64,000 nucleotides of DNA. Origin: Xiheimicrobium sp052034585. Lineage in GTDB: Bacteria > Myxococcota > Myxococcia > Myxococcales > Myxococcaceae. The position numbers and the translations under genes were made by a program. Of this stretch, positions 24,987 to 33,368 are shown in pieces. The first letter of the stretch is position 1; each line of letters starts with the position of its first letter. The notes beneath the pieces are model-generated. The model did not search any database. It was given only the letters and a program-made list of their open reading frames with translations, and was not told where the DNA came from. The stretch is from contig JBPOIJ010000038.1 of the NCBI GenBank assembly GCA_052034585.1, forward strand, positions 1-64,000. Direction: 5' to 3'.

Positions 24987-27353
24987 TCAGTCCACGTCCT
25001 TCAAGACTTCCTTGAACTCGTCGTCGAGCTGCTTGAGCTCGCGATCCTTGGCGGCCGACTTCTTCTGGATCTCGGAGGTCTTGTCTTGTTTGCGCTGGAA
25101 GGAGACGTCGACCACGCCGACGTCGGCCTTGAGCACGAGGTCATAGAAGCTCTTCTGCACGCGGCGGAAGCTCTCGAAGGCGATTCGGCCGACGAGGTTG
25201 CGCGTCTCTCCGGTGATGGCCTCGGTGTCCTTCGAGAAGCCGTCGAGCAGGGTGGCCTCGGCGAGGACCTGATCGCGGAGCTTGTTCGCGCGCGACTGGA
25301 CTCGGTCACGAATCGTCTTCTTGGCGCGGGTGACGCGGTCGCGCAGCGCGTCGCCATCGGCCCGCACCACGTCGATGCGACCCAGCACTCGGCGCGCGTC
25401 GTCCGACAGCCCAGCGCGCAGCTGGTTGTAGATGGTGCGCTCCTGGTCGAGCACCCCCGCGTACTGCCTGCGCAGCTCGTCCTCGCCGCTGACCGCCTTG
25501 TCGGCGTTGTTGCGCTCGGCGGCGAGCGTCTTTCGGAGCGAGTCGATCTCGGTGAGGGTCGCGTCGATGCCGTTCTGCTCGTTGGTGACGCGCTCGAGGA
25601 AGGCCTTCTCGTCTTCGGCGGCGTTCTTCTGGCCCTTGCGCTGGGCGCGGGTGTCGTCGACGAACTTTCGGATCGCGACGAGCTGCGCCGAGTACGACTG
25701 CAGCTCGATGCTCAGCTGGAACGCCTGCTTCTCGAGGTCGTCGATCACCCGCTGAATGCGCGCCTTGCGATCGGCGACCTGCTCCGAGGTGGTGGGGAGC
25801 GTGTCGATGCGGGTCTTGAGCGCCTTCTCCTGGTCGCGGAGCGCGTCGAGCTTCTGCTGCTGTTCCTGGGTGAGCTTCTCTCCGACGAGCTCACCTTCGA
25901 TCTGGGTGAGCTGCTCCTCCGCGCGGGTCACCGACGTCTCGACCGCGGCGGCGCGGCTGTAGCCTTCTTGGAGGAGCGGGAAGGAGTCGACGCCGCGCTC
26001 GTCGAGCGACTTGAGGATGCGGGTGGCGATGTCCTTCGACTCGGCGAGGCTCTTGCGGCTCTCGTCGAGCGCGCTGGTGATCGAGACCGCGTCGGCCACG
26101 TCTTCACGGGTGCTCGCCCACTTCAGCGCGGCCGGGGGAAGCAGCTTGGTGACGTCGAGGCTCTTCTCGTTTCGCGCGAGCAGCTCATCGAAGTAGCTCA
26201 CCGGGTCCTTGTTCACGGTGAGGAGCGCGTCGATCTCGTCGCGCACGGGGGCGTACTCGTTGATGACGCCGTTGTAGGTGTCGAGCGCTTCCTCGTACTT
26301 CTGCAGCTTCTGCTGGAGCGTGCCCTGGAGGATCTTGGCTTCGGGCGCGAGCACCGAGTTCTCGGCGACGAGCAGCAGCACCTCGGTCGCGTCCTTCGCC
26401 TTCTTGAGCTCGCCCTTGCGCACGTAGCACCAGGCGATCTCGTAGAGCGAGTCGGGAAAGTTGTCGGACTGCTGCGGCACGCGCGAGTAGTGCTCGACCG
26501 CTTCGTCGTACTTGCCGACCTCGAAGAGCACCCGGCCCATCGAGACCTCGGCGAGCTCTTGAACGGTGCGATCGCGGTTGTCGCGCGCGGTCATCTTGGT
26601 GATCTGGCTGAACGACTCGATCGCCTTGTCCCACTGCTTGAGCCGCACGTAGCCGACGCCCATGAAGTAGATGCTCTGGAGCCGCAGCGGGCCGCCTGCT
26701 TCCTTGGCGAGCCCGTCGAACACCTGCTGCGCCTTGGGCACGCGCTCCTCGACCGAGAGATCGTCACGCCTGAAGAGCCACTTGCCGTAGACGTACGAGA
26801 GCTCGGCTGGCAACGCGCCGCCCGACAAGCCACGCGCCTGGGTGATGTAGTCCTCGACGCCGACGAAGAAGTTCAGCCGGCCGGCGATCTCGAGGTACCG
26901 GGCGAGCGCTTCCTTGTAGTACTTGCCGCGCAGGTCGAGCACCTGGCGCAGATACAGCCGCGCGCCGAGGTAGTTCTTCATCTCGTAGAGCGAGTAGGCG
27001 AGCCAGTAGAGCGCGTCGACGTAGCGAGGCGACTTCTGGAAGTCCTTGTTGGCGACGAGATCGTAGAAGAGGACCGAGGCGGTCGCGTAATCACCGAGCA
27101 GCCGCCGGATCTCGGCGTCGGAGTAGCGGGCGAGGAGCGCCTGCTCTTCGGAGGGATCTTCCACCAAGGTGTACTGACGCTCGACCAACTCGACGTCGTT
27201 CGCCGCGCTCTTCACCAGGCCCGCAGCGGTCTCCACCCGGCCCGACAGCTCGTTGATCGAGTCAGCCCGCGCGAGCGCAGGCACCAGCGCGCACACGAGC
27301 ACCGCCCTGGCGAGGTGGCGAACTGAAGCGGCCCTGAGGGAGGCCCGACGCAA
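24987..27353 (-). CDS. Periplasmic TPR/coiled-coil protein in the mgl-glt operon
   Basis: 788 residues, starting at TTG 27353 with AGGAA six bases upstream. A signal peptide ends near ALARA. Residues ~55-360 contain TPR-like helices (ALYWLAYSLYEMKNYLGARLY; PDSLYEIAWCYVRKGELKKA). Residues ~430-640 are predicted coiled coil with many Glu/Lys/Gln/Arg heptads, and the C-terminal ~140 residues are a further helical domain. No established gene name was recognised. Its position between mglA and gltD, with gaps of 18 and 2 bases, makes it a strong candidate component of the same machine; the closest analogy is other periplasmic TPR scaffolds of the Glt complex. Confidence 0.75.
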   Translation of the reverse strand: MRRASLRAASVRHLARAVLVCALVPALARADSINELSGRVETAAGLVKSAANDVELVERQYTLVEDPSEEQALLARYSDAEIRRLLGDYATASVLFYDLVANKDFQKSPRYVDALYWLAYSLYEMKNYLGARLYLRQVLDLRGKYYKEALARYLEIAGRLNFFVGVEDYITQARGLSGGALPAELSYVYGKWLFRRDDLSVEERVPKAQQVFDGLAKEAGGPLRLQSIYFMGVGYVRLKQWDKAIESFSQITKMTARDNRDRTVQELAEVSMGRVLFEVGKYDEAVEHYSRVPQQSDNFPDSLYEIAWCYVRKGELKKAKDATEVLLLVAENSVLAPEAKILQGTLQQKLQKYEEALDTYNGVINEYAPVRDEIDALLTVNKDPVSYFDELLARNEKSLDVTKLLPPAALKWASTREDVADAVSITSALDESRKSLAESKDIATRILKSLDERGVDSFPLLQEGYSRAAAVETSVTRAEEQLTQIEGELVGEKLTQEQQQKLDALRDQEKALKTRIDTLPTTSEQVADRKARIQRVIDDLEKQAFQLSIELQSYSAQLVAIRKFVDDTRAQRKGQKNAAEDEKAFLERVTNEQNGIDATLTEIDSLRKTLAAERNNADKAVSGEDELRRQYAGVLDQERTIYNQLRAGLSDDARRVLGRIDVVRADGDALRDRVTRAKKTIRDRVQSRANKLRDQVLAEATLLDGFSKDTEAITGETRNLVGRIAFESFRRVQKSFYDLVLKADVGVVDVSFQRKQDKTSEIQKKSAAKDRELKQLDDEFKEVLKDVD

Positions 27354-27371
27354 GAGGAGTTCCTGGCTCGC

Positions 27372-28073
27372 TTACTGCGGGTTGGTTGCCGGAGGGGACG
27401 CGGCTTGATCACCGCCAGCCGCCGCATCCTTCGATTCCTTCGTCGTGCTGATGTCGTACCGGATGGCGGGCTTGTCCTTCATCTCGGCGGTGATGCCGCC
27501 CTTCTCGTAGCCCACGACCTTCACCACGGTGACCTTGCCGCCCTCGGCGGTGAAGGTCTGGTTCGACTGCAGCTTGAACTTGTAGCCCTCGGTGTAGCTG
27601 AAGACGCCGCCAGCGCCGCGGTAGACCATGCGCACCGCGATCTGGTGGTTGCCGGGCACGATGCGGCCGTTGAAGATCTCGAACTCTTCCCGCTTGTTGA
27701 GATCGTCGTTGGTGTCGACCTTGGTGAAGATCGGCGCGCCGTCGAGCGCGTAGGCGACCGACTCGAGCACGAACTGCGAGCTCATCTCCTTGCGGTGGTA
27801 GATGATCGCCCGCGCGCCCTGGCTGATGTCGCCGCCGAGCACCGTCTCTTGGAGGAGCAGGAGACGCGCCTTGGTGCGAAAGATCTTCTCCTTCAGATCG
27901 ACGACCTGCTCCTCGAGCTGCTTGACGCGGGTCTGAAACGCTTCGTCGGCGGTCTGCGGAGCGGAGGCGGCAGGAGCGGGTGGCGTGGTCGCTCCAGCCG
28001 GTGGGGGCGTCTGCGCGAAGGCCACCCCGATCGCCCCCAGCGTCGCGGCGAGGCCCACGAGACGGAAATTCAT
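27372..28073 (-). CDS. Periplasmic coiled-coil/beta-sandwich protein coupled to mglA
   Basis: A 233-residue secreted protein whose ATG overlaps the mglA stop (ATGA). The signal peptide ends at FAQ (~21). A Pro/Ala/Thr linker runs to ~42. A coiled coil of ~35 residues (VKQLEEQVVDLKEKIFRTKARLLLL) precedes a beta-rich domain (~65-200) with VLESVAYALDGAPIFTK, GNHQIAVRMVYRG and FKLQSNQTFTAEGGK. Such proteins are sometimes misannotated as dihydrolipoamide acetyltransferases because of the Ala/Pro linker, but no lipoyl or catalytic domain is present. Function unknown; the coupling to the MglA switch gene is the main clue. Confidence 0.75.
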   Translation of the reverse strand: MNFRLVGLAATLGAIGVAFAQTPPPAGATTPPAPAASAPQTADEAFQTRVKQLEEQVVDLKEKIFRTKARLLLLQETVLGGDISQGARAIIYHRKEMSSQFVLESVAYALDGAPIFTKVDTNDDLNKREEFEIFNGRIVPGNHQIAVRMVYRGAGGVFSYTEGYKFKLQSNQTFTAEGGKVTVVKVVGYEKGGITAEMKDKPAIRYDISTTKESKDAAAGGDQAASPPATNPQ

Positions 28074-28660
28074 GTTCCACCCTTCTTGAGCTCGGTGAGG
28101 ACGAGCTTGGCGACGCCCTTCAAGGTGTCGAACACGCCCACGCCGGTCGGTGCCACGGCCTGATGATCTTGCACGTTGCGCGGGTTGAGCACCTTGCGCA
28201 GCTCCTCGACGGAGACCGCGTTGGGCAGGTCGCGCTTGTTGTACTGAATGACGAAGGGGATCTTGTTGAGGTCGTAGCCCTGCTCGGTCAGGTTGACGCG
28301 GAGGTTCTCCATCGACTCGATGTTCGCCTCCATGCGCTCGACCTGCGAGTCGGCCACGAAGACGACGCCGTCGACGCCCTTCAAGATCAGCTTTCGGGAG
28401 GCGTCGTAGAAGACCTGCCCGGGCACCGTGTAGAGGTGGAAGCGCGTCTTGAAGCCGCGGATCTCACCGAGCGAGAGCGGGAGGAAGTCGAAGAAGAGGG
28501 TGCGGTCGGTCTCGGTCGACAGCGAGATGAGCTTGCCCTTCGTCTCGGGGTTGGTCTTGTTGTAGATGTACTGCAGGTTCGTCGTCTTCCCGCACAGACC
28601 GGGGCCATAGTAGACGATCTTGCAGTTGATCTCGCGGCTCGAGTAGTTGATGAAGGACAT
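28070..28660 (-). CDS. mglA: Mutual gliding-motility protein MglA, Ras-like small GTPase
   Basis: 196 residues, the length expected for MglA. The P-loop is GPGLCGKTTN at residues 19-28 with Gly21, and Arg53 is present in TDRT. The PM3 motif reads TVPGQ with Thr78 where most Ras proteins have Asp, and Gln82 is the residue altered in GTPase-dead M. xanthus alleles. PM4 is NKRD at 141-144. MglA-GTP marks the leading pole and recruits motility complexes, while GTP hydrolysis is stimulated by MglB. The gene starts 3 bases after mglB and is translationally coupled to the following periplasmic-protein gene. Confidence 0.97.
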   Translation of the reverse strand: MSFINYSSREINCKIVYYGPGLCGKTTNLQYIYNKTNPETKGKLISLSTETDRTLFFDFLPLSLGEIRGFKTRFHLYTVPGQVFYDASRKLILKGVDGVVFVADSQVERMEANIESMENLRVNLTEQGYDLNKIPFVIQYNKRDLPNAVSVEELRKVLNPRNVQDHQAVAPTGVGVFDTLKGVAKLVLTELKKGGT

Positions 28661-28663
28661 TCG

Positions 28664-29143
28664 TTACTCGCTGAAGAGGTTGTCGATGTCGGCGTCGGAG
28701 ATCTCCGCGAACGGAGACCCAGCGCCGGGCGCCGCGGAACGAGCCGCCAACGCCGCGAAGATCTTCTCGAGCTCGTCCGAGGCCTTCTTGATGCGCAGGC
28801 GCACCAGGCCGAGCGAAGTCCGGTTGTCGAAGATCACCACCAGCACCACCCGGCCGCCCACCAGCGTCATGTAGAGCGAGTCCTTCGCGCCCTCGTGAAA
28901 CTGGTTGGGGAACTCGTTCTCGCCGATCAGCTTGGCGAGGCCGCCCATCGCCGCGACGTTGCCGGCGGTGAGCGACGCGAGCGAGGTCGTGTCGATGTTG
29001 TTGGTCTGCCCGGCCGCCGAGATGAGCTGGCCGTTCTTGTCGACGAGAAAGACCACCTTCGCGTTGGCGTCCTTGGTCAAGCGATCGCACACCGCGTTGA
29101 TTCGGTGGAACTCCTCTTCGTACATCACGAGCTGCGAAGCCAT
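28664..29143 (-). CDS. mglB: MglB, roadblock/LC7-domain GTPase-activating protein for MglA
   Basis: 159 residues, the same length as M. xanthus MglB. It is one roadblock/LC7 domain: an N-terminal helix with MYEEEFHRINAVCDRLTKDANA, then VVFLVDKNGQLISAAG, the central ASLTAGNVAAMGGLAKLIGE and the strand VLVVIFDNRTSLGLVRLRI. The C-terminal ~25 residues are the flexible tail that contacts MglA in crystal structures. Dimeric MglB acts as GAP and exchange modulator at the lagging pole. It is the first gene of the long minus-strand motility operon and has AGGAG about 12 bases before its ATG. Confidence 0.96.
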   Translation of the reverse strand: MASQLVMYEEEFHRINAVCDRLTKDANAKVVFLVDKNGQLISAAGQTNNIDTTSLASLTAGNVAAMGGLAKLIGENEFPNQFHEGAKDSLYMTLVGGRVVLVVIFDNRTSLGLVRLRIKKASDELEKIFAALAARSAAPGAGSPFAEISDADIDNLFSE

Positions 29144-29213
29144 GAGGTCGAAGCTCTCCTAGAGGGAGAAAAAGACGAGGAAGGTGTAGCAGACGGACGC
29201 CAGCGAATCACGC

Positions 29214-29242
29214 TTTATCCCCGCGAAAGGGCTCGGGGTCCA
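29214..29242 (-). promoter_or_regulatory. Candidate promoter for mglB
   Basis: On the minus strand, TGGACC (29242-29237) and GATAAA (29219-29214) are separated by 17 bases. Each matches four of six positions of the sigma-70-type consensus, giving a 5' leader of about 65 bases before mglB. Between and overlapping them lies an inverted repeat CCCCG-N10-CGGGG (29219-29238) that could be an operator. The region is shared with the divergent coiled-coil gene starting at 29283. Pattern match only. Confidence 0.35.
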
Positions 29243-29282
29243 GGGTTGAATTGCACCCGCAGGTAGGAGCAAGGAGGTGGCG

Positions 29283-29606
29283 ATGAGCGACGATCGCGAA
29301 CTCCGCGACCTGGTGGAGCGGCTTCAGACCGAGAACGCCCAGCTTCGCAAGGAGGCGGAGGGCGCGGAGGCGCTGCGCGAGGAGGCCCGTCGACTCGCCG
29401 CCGAGGTGGAGCGGCTGTGGCAGCAGCTCGAGCTCGCCGACGAGAATCGGGCCAAGCGCGACGTCGATCTCGACGAGGAGCGGGGCCTGACGATCGAGCT
29501 GCACCGTGATCTCGAGATCGCCCAACAGGAGATGGCTCGGCTGCGGAACCTCCTCGATTCGGCGCGCCTCGAGCTCGAGCTCTTCAAGAAGAAGTCGCGA
29601 TCCTGA
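29283..29606 (+). CDS. Small coiled-coil protein divergent from mglBA
   Basis: 107 residues from ATG 29283, preceded by AAGGAGG (29271-29277) at ideal spacing; GTG 29277 is an unlikely alternative. Almost the whole sequence is one continuous coiled coil rich in Leu/Glu/Arg/Gln heptads (LVERLQTENAQLRKEAE, RLWQQLELADENRAK, MARLRNLLDSARLELELF). There is no signal peptide, so it is cytoplasmic. It shares a 139-base divergent promoter region with mglB and ends 6 bases from convergent recR. The family is not recognised. Its position suggests, but does not prove, a role with the MglA/MglB switch. Confidence 0.75.
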   Translation: MSDDRELRDLVERLQTENAQLRKEAEGAEALREEARRLAAEVERLWQQLELADENRAKRDVDLDEERGLTIELHRDLEIAQQEMARLRNLLDSARLELELFKKKSRS

Positions 29607-29612
29607 TCGGTC

Positions 29613-30212
<600 letters not shown>

Positions 30213-30213
30213 G

Positions 30214-30525
30214 TCAGGTGATGCCGGGGATCTTGATGCCGCCGGAGACCTTCGCGAGCTCCTTCTGCTGGTGCTCCTTGCTCTGGGTGAGCGCCGCGTT
30301 CACCGCCGCGGTGATCAGATCTTCGAGCATGGCGAGATCCTCGGTCGCCTTCTTGTCGATCTTGATGCTCTTGATCTCCTGGGTGGCGCTCGCGACGACG
30401 GTGACGAGCCCGTCACCCGCCTTGCCCTCGACGGTCTCGGTGGCGAGCTCTTGCTTCCGCTTCTCGATCTTCTCGGTCAGCTTGTTCGCCTGACGAATGA
30501 AGTAGTTGAGATCGACTCCGGGCAT
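30214..30525 (-). CDS. ybaB: YbaB/EbfC-family nucleoid-associated protein
   Basis: A 103-residue DNA-binding protein of the YbaB/EbfC family: a helical N-terminus (FIRQANKLTEKIEKRKQELA), a central beta-sheet (VEGKAGDGLVTVVASATQEI) and C-terminal helices (LEDLITAAVNAALTQSKEHQQKELAK) ending in a glycine-rich GGIKIPGI. It forms 'tweezer' dimers on DNA. It sits between dnaX and recR on the minus strand, the classic conserved neighbourhood, and almost certainly belongs to their operon. Confidence 0.93.
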   Translation of the reverse strand: MPGVDLNYFIRQANKLTEKIEKRKQELATETVEGKAGDGLVTVVASATQEIKSIKIDKKATEDLAMLEDLITAAVNAALTQSKEHQQKELAKVSGGIKIPGIT

Positions 30526-30582
30526 GACGTGTCTCCAGGAAAGGTGTCGGGGCTGTAGCGAATTTGGGAGTGAGTGAACAGG

Positions 30583-31611
30583 TCACTCGTCGTCGGGCGC
30601 CTGCGGGCGGGGCAGGGCGGTCGGCGCCTTCGGGGCGGGCTCGAGGTACTGCACGTGCTCGACGCTCCCGCCGAGAATGCGGAGCACGTTCTTGATCGCC
30701 GGGTGCTGGTGAATGCGCGCGTCGATGGCGGAGTGGCGGGCGGCGGTCTCTTTCGCTTCCTCTTCGGCGATCGATTCGGTCGAGGCCTTCGCGGCGTTCG
30801 ACGAGGTGTCTTCGAGCACCTTGGTGGGGCGGCCGAAGTGCTTGGTGAGCTCCTCTTCGATGAGCTGACGCGAGACGCCGAAGACGGTCGAGCGGTGGAA
30901 GGCGGCGTCGTTGGGAAAGAAGAGCTTGATGGTGCCGGGCTCCATCGAGACGAAGCGGCCGTGGCTGAGCGACTTGCCGTGCCGTGGGGACGCGGCGCGC
31001 ACTGCGTCGACCGCAGCCTTCCATCGCGCGCCCGGAGAATCCGTCACCGGCGCGGACTTCGGCGTCTCCGGCAGGCACTCACCCGACGCGCAGCCTTCGG
31101 CGCTTCCCTCGGGCGCAAAGAGCTTCGCGTCGGGACCGTCCTCGACCTCGTCCTGCACGCGCTGAGGGGGGAGCGTTCGATTGACCACGCGAACTTCTGG
31201 AGCGGCGGCCGACGCTGGCGAGCTGGCGACTGGGTGGGGTCCGGGGCCGGCGTTCGAGGCGGGCGCCGCTGGACGGGGTGACGAGACGACGTCCCTCGCT
31301 GACGCCTGCGAGGTGACGGGGCTCGTGTTCGCCGTGGCCGTGCCTGAGCCGCGAGGAGCGCTCGTGTTCAGGGCGGTCGTCGCTGGTGCGACGCTCGTTG
31401 CCGGTGCTTGCGGGCGAGGAGCGGCGCTCGTGTTGGCGGGCGCGGCTGGAGCGGCTGCTGCGCTCGGGATTGGTGTCGGCGGCGCGAGCGGCTCGGTGCG
31501 TGGCGGTGCTGTCGGAGGACGTTCAGGCGCGAAAGGGCGCGCTGGTGGAGCGACCTCCCTGCGCTCCAGCGGTGGCCGGTTGGCCAGAAGCGAGCTTCTC
31601 GACGCGGGCGA
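30583..31611 (-). CDS. dnaX: DnaX tau-specific C-terminal part, in the +1 frame relative to the N-terminal part
   Basis: The frame is open from just below a stop at 31612-31614 down to the TGA at 30583-30585, and carries no convincing start before GTG 31188. It encodes a Pro/Ala/Thr-rich linker (about 31560-31190) and then a tau-type C-terminal domain (GTIKLFFPNDAAFHRSTV; HQHPAIKNVLRILGG). It overlaps the end of the ATPase-bearing reading frame for about 86 bases (31526-31611). Joining the two with one base skipped gives a ~710-residue DnaX, a normal tau length. Coordinates mark the open frame, not a separate start. Either a programmed +1 shift or a one-base sequence error explains it. Confidence 0.75.
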   Translation of the reverse strand, partial: SPASRSSLLANRPPLERREVAPPARPFAPERPPTAPPRTEPLAPPTPIPSAAAAPAAPANTSAAPRPQAPATSVAPATTALNTSAPRGSGTATANTSPVTSQASARDVVSSPRPAAPASNAGPGPHPVASSPASAAAPEVRVVNRTLPPQRVQDEVEDGPDAKLFAPEGSAEGCASGECLPETPKSAPVTDSPGARWKAAVDAVRAASPRHGKSLSHGRFVSMEPGTIKLFFPNDAAFHRSTVFGVSRQLIEEELTKHFGRPTKVLEDTSSNAAKASTESIAEEEAKETAARHSAIDARIHQHPAIKNVLRILGGSVEHVQYLEPAPKAPTALPRPQAPDDE

Positions 31612-32716
31612 TCAGCTCGGGGATCGAGGCCGCCGGAGCGAGGTGGAGTGCCTTCAACAAGGTCATCTCGAAGGCGAGCTTGGGCTGAGGCGCGCGGGCG
31701 ATCTCCCAGACACCGGAGTGCACCACGTCGAAGAGCCGCGCGAGCTGAGCAGCATCGGCGTCACGCGCGAGGCCCACCACGGCTTCTCGATCGGTGTCGG
31801 CGAGCTCTTCGGGCGCGGCGCCAGTGGCCTTGGCGACGAAGAGGTGCCGGAGCCACCAGGCGAGATCCTCGGCGAGCCGGCGGAGATCGACGCCGCGGTT
31901 CCACACTTCTTCGGTGTGCGTCAGCACCGTCGCCGCGTCGCGCATCACCAGCGCCTTGGCGAGCGAGTGCACGACCATGCGATCGATGGTGCCGAGCGCT
32001 TCGGCGACGTCTTCGTCCTTCGGCTCGTTTCCACACGCGCTCAGCACCTGATCGAGCAGCGAGAGCGCGTCGCGCATGCCGCCTTCCGACTGGCGCACGA
32101 TCAGCGAGAGCGCGGAGTCGGAGACCTTCACCTGCTCGAGGCCGGCGATCTCCTTGAGCCGCTTGAGCATCGAGGCCTGCGAGATGCGGCGGAAGTTGTG
32201 GCGCTGGCACCGGGAGAGAATGGTGTCGGGCAGCTTGTGCGCTTCGGTGGTGGCGAAGATGAACTTCACGTGCCCAGGCGGTTCCTCGAGCGTCTTGAGG
32301 AGCGCGTTGAAGGCGGCGCCCGAGAGCATGTGCACTTCGTCGATGATGTAGATCTTGAAGCGGTCGCGCTGCGGTTGGTACTTCGCGTTCTCGCGAATCT
32401 CGCGAACGTTCTCGACGCCGTTGTTGGAGGCGCCGTCGATCTCCTGCACGTCGGTGCTGATGCCATCGCGGATCTCGACGCAGGCGCGGCAGGTTCCGCA
32501 CGGCGTCGAGGTCGGGCCCTTCTCGCAGTTGAGCGCGCGGGCGAGCAGGCGCGCCGCCGTCGTCTTTCCCACGCCTCGAGGGCCGGCGAAGAGGTACGCG
32601 TGCGCGACGCGATCGAGCTTGATCGCGTTCTCGACGGTCTTCACCACGTGCTCTTGGCCCGTCATCTCCTCGAAGGCTTGCGGGCGGTACTTGCGGGCGA
32701 GGACCGTGTAGCTCAT
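31523..32716 (-). CDS. dnaX: DNA polymerase III subunit gamma/tau, ATPase part
   Basis: 397 residues as read. It is the clamp-loader motor of the replicase. It has an AAA+ P-loop (GPRGVGKTT, residues 45-53), a zinc module with Cys64, Cys73, Cys76 and Cys79, Walker B IIDEVHML, sensor 1 FATTEAHKLPDTILSRCQRHNF, and the helical lid and collar domains to ~380. The frame then ends at TGA 31523-31525, giving a gamma-like product, while the expected tau C-terminal half continues in the +1 frame. Near the end, minus-strand AGGGAGG and CCC-TTT-C are features worth testing as frameshift elements. It heads the dnaX-ybaB-recR operon. Confidence 0.95.
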   Translation of the reverse strand: MSYTVLARKYRPQAFEEMTGQEHVVKTVENAIKLDRVAHAYLFAGPRGVGKTTAARLLARALNCEKGPTSTPCGTCRACVEIRDGISTDVQEIDGASNNGVENVREIRENAKYQPQRDRFKIYIIDEVHMLSGAAFNALLKTLEEPPGHVKFIFATTEAHKLPDTILSRCQRHNFRRISQASMLKRLKEIAGLEQVKVSDSALSLIVRQSEGGMRDALSLLDQVLSACGNEPKDEDVAEALGTIDRMVVHSLAKALVMRDAATVLTHTEEVWNRGVDLRRLAEDLAWWLRHLFVAKATGAAPEELADTDREAVVGLARDADAAQLARLFDVVHSGVWEIARAPQPKLAFEMTLLKALHLAPAASIPELIARVEKLASGQPATAGAQGGRSTSAPFRA

Positions 32717-32768
32717 GGCGCGCGGGTCTACTCCGATCTCGCGCGCGAATGCACCGGTTGATCAGCGC

Positions 32769-33257
32769 TCAAGGCCGGAGGAACTGCTCGTGCGGAGGCC
32801 CGGGCTTCCACGGCCACACCGCGCGGCGGTCGACGAGCGCCCCATCGCGGAAGTCGAGCTCGAGATCGCGAGCGAAGGTGGCGTCCTTCGAGCACCGCAC
32901 GAGCGCGCTTCGGGTGATCGGGAGCCCGAGCGCGCGGTAGCGGAAGTAGCCGGTCAGCACCTCCTGCGAGCTCGCTCGAAAGGGACCATCGGGCACGGTG
33001 TGGGTCTCGAAGACTGGCTGGGGCGGTTGCCCGCCGAGGACCTGCTTGGGTGGCCCCGCGAAGGTGAGGTCGTCGAGTACGAGCCGGCCGTCGACGAGCC
33101 TGAAGCCACACCAGTACCCGCGCCACGCGCTCGTCGCCACGAAGGCGTCTTTCTCCATCACGCCTTCGTGAACGGGGTCGAACAGCACGCCCTGGCTCCA
33201 CTCGATGAACCAGGTCTCGCCGTCGAGTTCGATGGTGTCTTTGCGTTGTCGGGTCAC
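32769..33257 (-). CDS. Hypothetical protein of 162 residues
   Basis: A small cytoplasmic protein without signal peptide or membrane helix, not recognised. It is beta-rich with many aromatics (DGETWFIEWSQG, SAWRGYWCGFRLVDGRLVLDDL, WPWKPGPPHEQFL). WRGYWC is the most distinctive segment. It lies between dnaX and the copper monooxygenase-like gene, on the same strand as both, with a 111-base gap on its upstream side, so it is probably transcribed alone. Codon usage matches its neighbours. Confidence 0.55.
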   Translation of the reverse strand: MTRQRKDTIELDGETWFIEWSQGVLFDPVHEGVMEKDAFVATSAWRGYWCGFRLVDGRLVLDDLTFAGPPKQVLGGQPPQPVFETHTVPDGPFRASSQEVLTGYFRYRALGLPITRSALVRCSKDATFARDLELDFRDGALVDRRAVWPWKPGPPHEQFLRP

Positions 33258-33368
33258 GCGCTGCCTCCAGTGCTCCAGCGTCGCATGGACGGGAGCGGGC
33301 GCGCACGAGGCGTGGTGGCGTGTCGCGCTGGCGTTTCAGTCGTGGCCGGCAGCGTCTCGGGCGAGCCG

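Noticed and set aside
21793..25146. A plus-strand open frame of more than 1100 codons antisense to gltD
   Set aside because: It mirrors the codon structure of the minus-strand TPR gene in GC-rich DNA, has no recognisable domain and no ribosome-binding site, and gltD is a clear family member.
27372..28073. Annotation of the 233-residue protein as a dihydrolipoamide acetyltransferase
   Set aside because: Only an Ala/Pro/Thr-rich linker resembles such enzymes; no lipoyl-lysine or catalytic domain is present, and a signal peptide places it in the periplasm.
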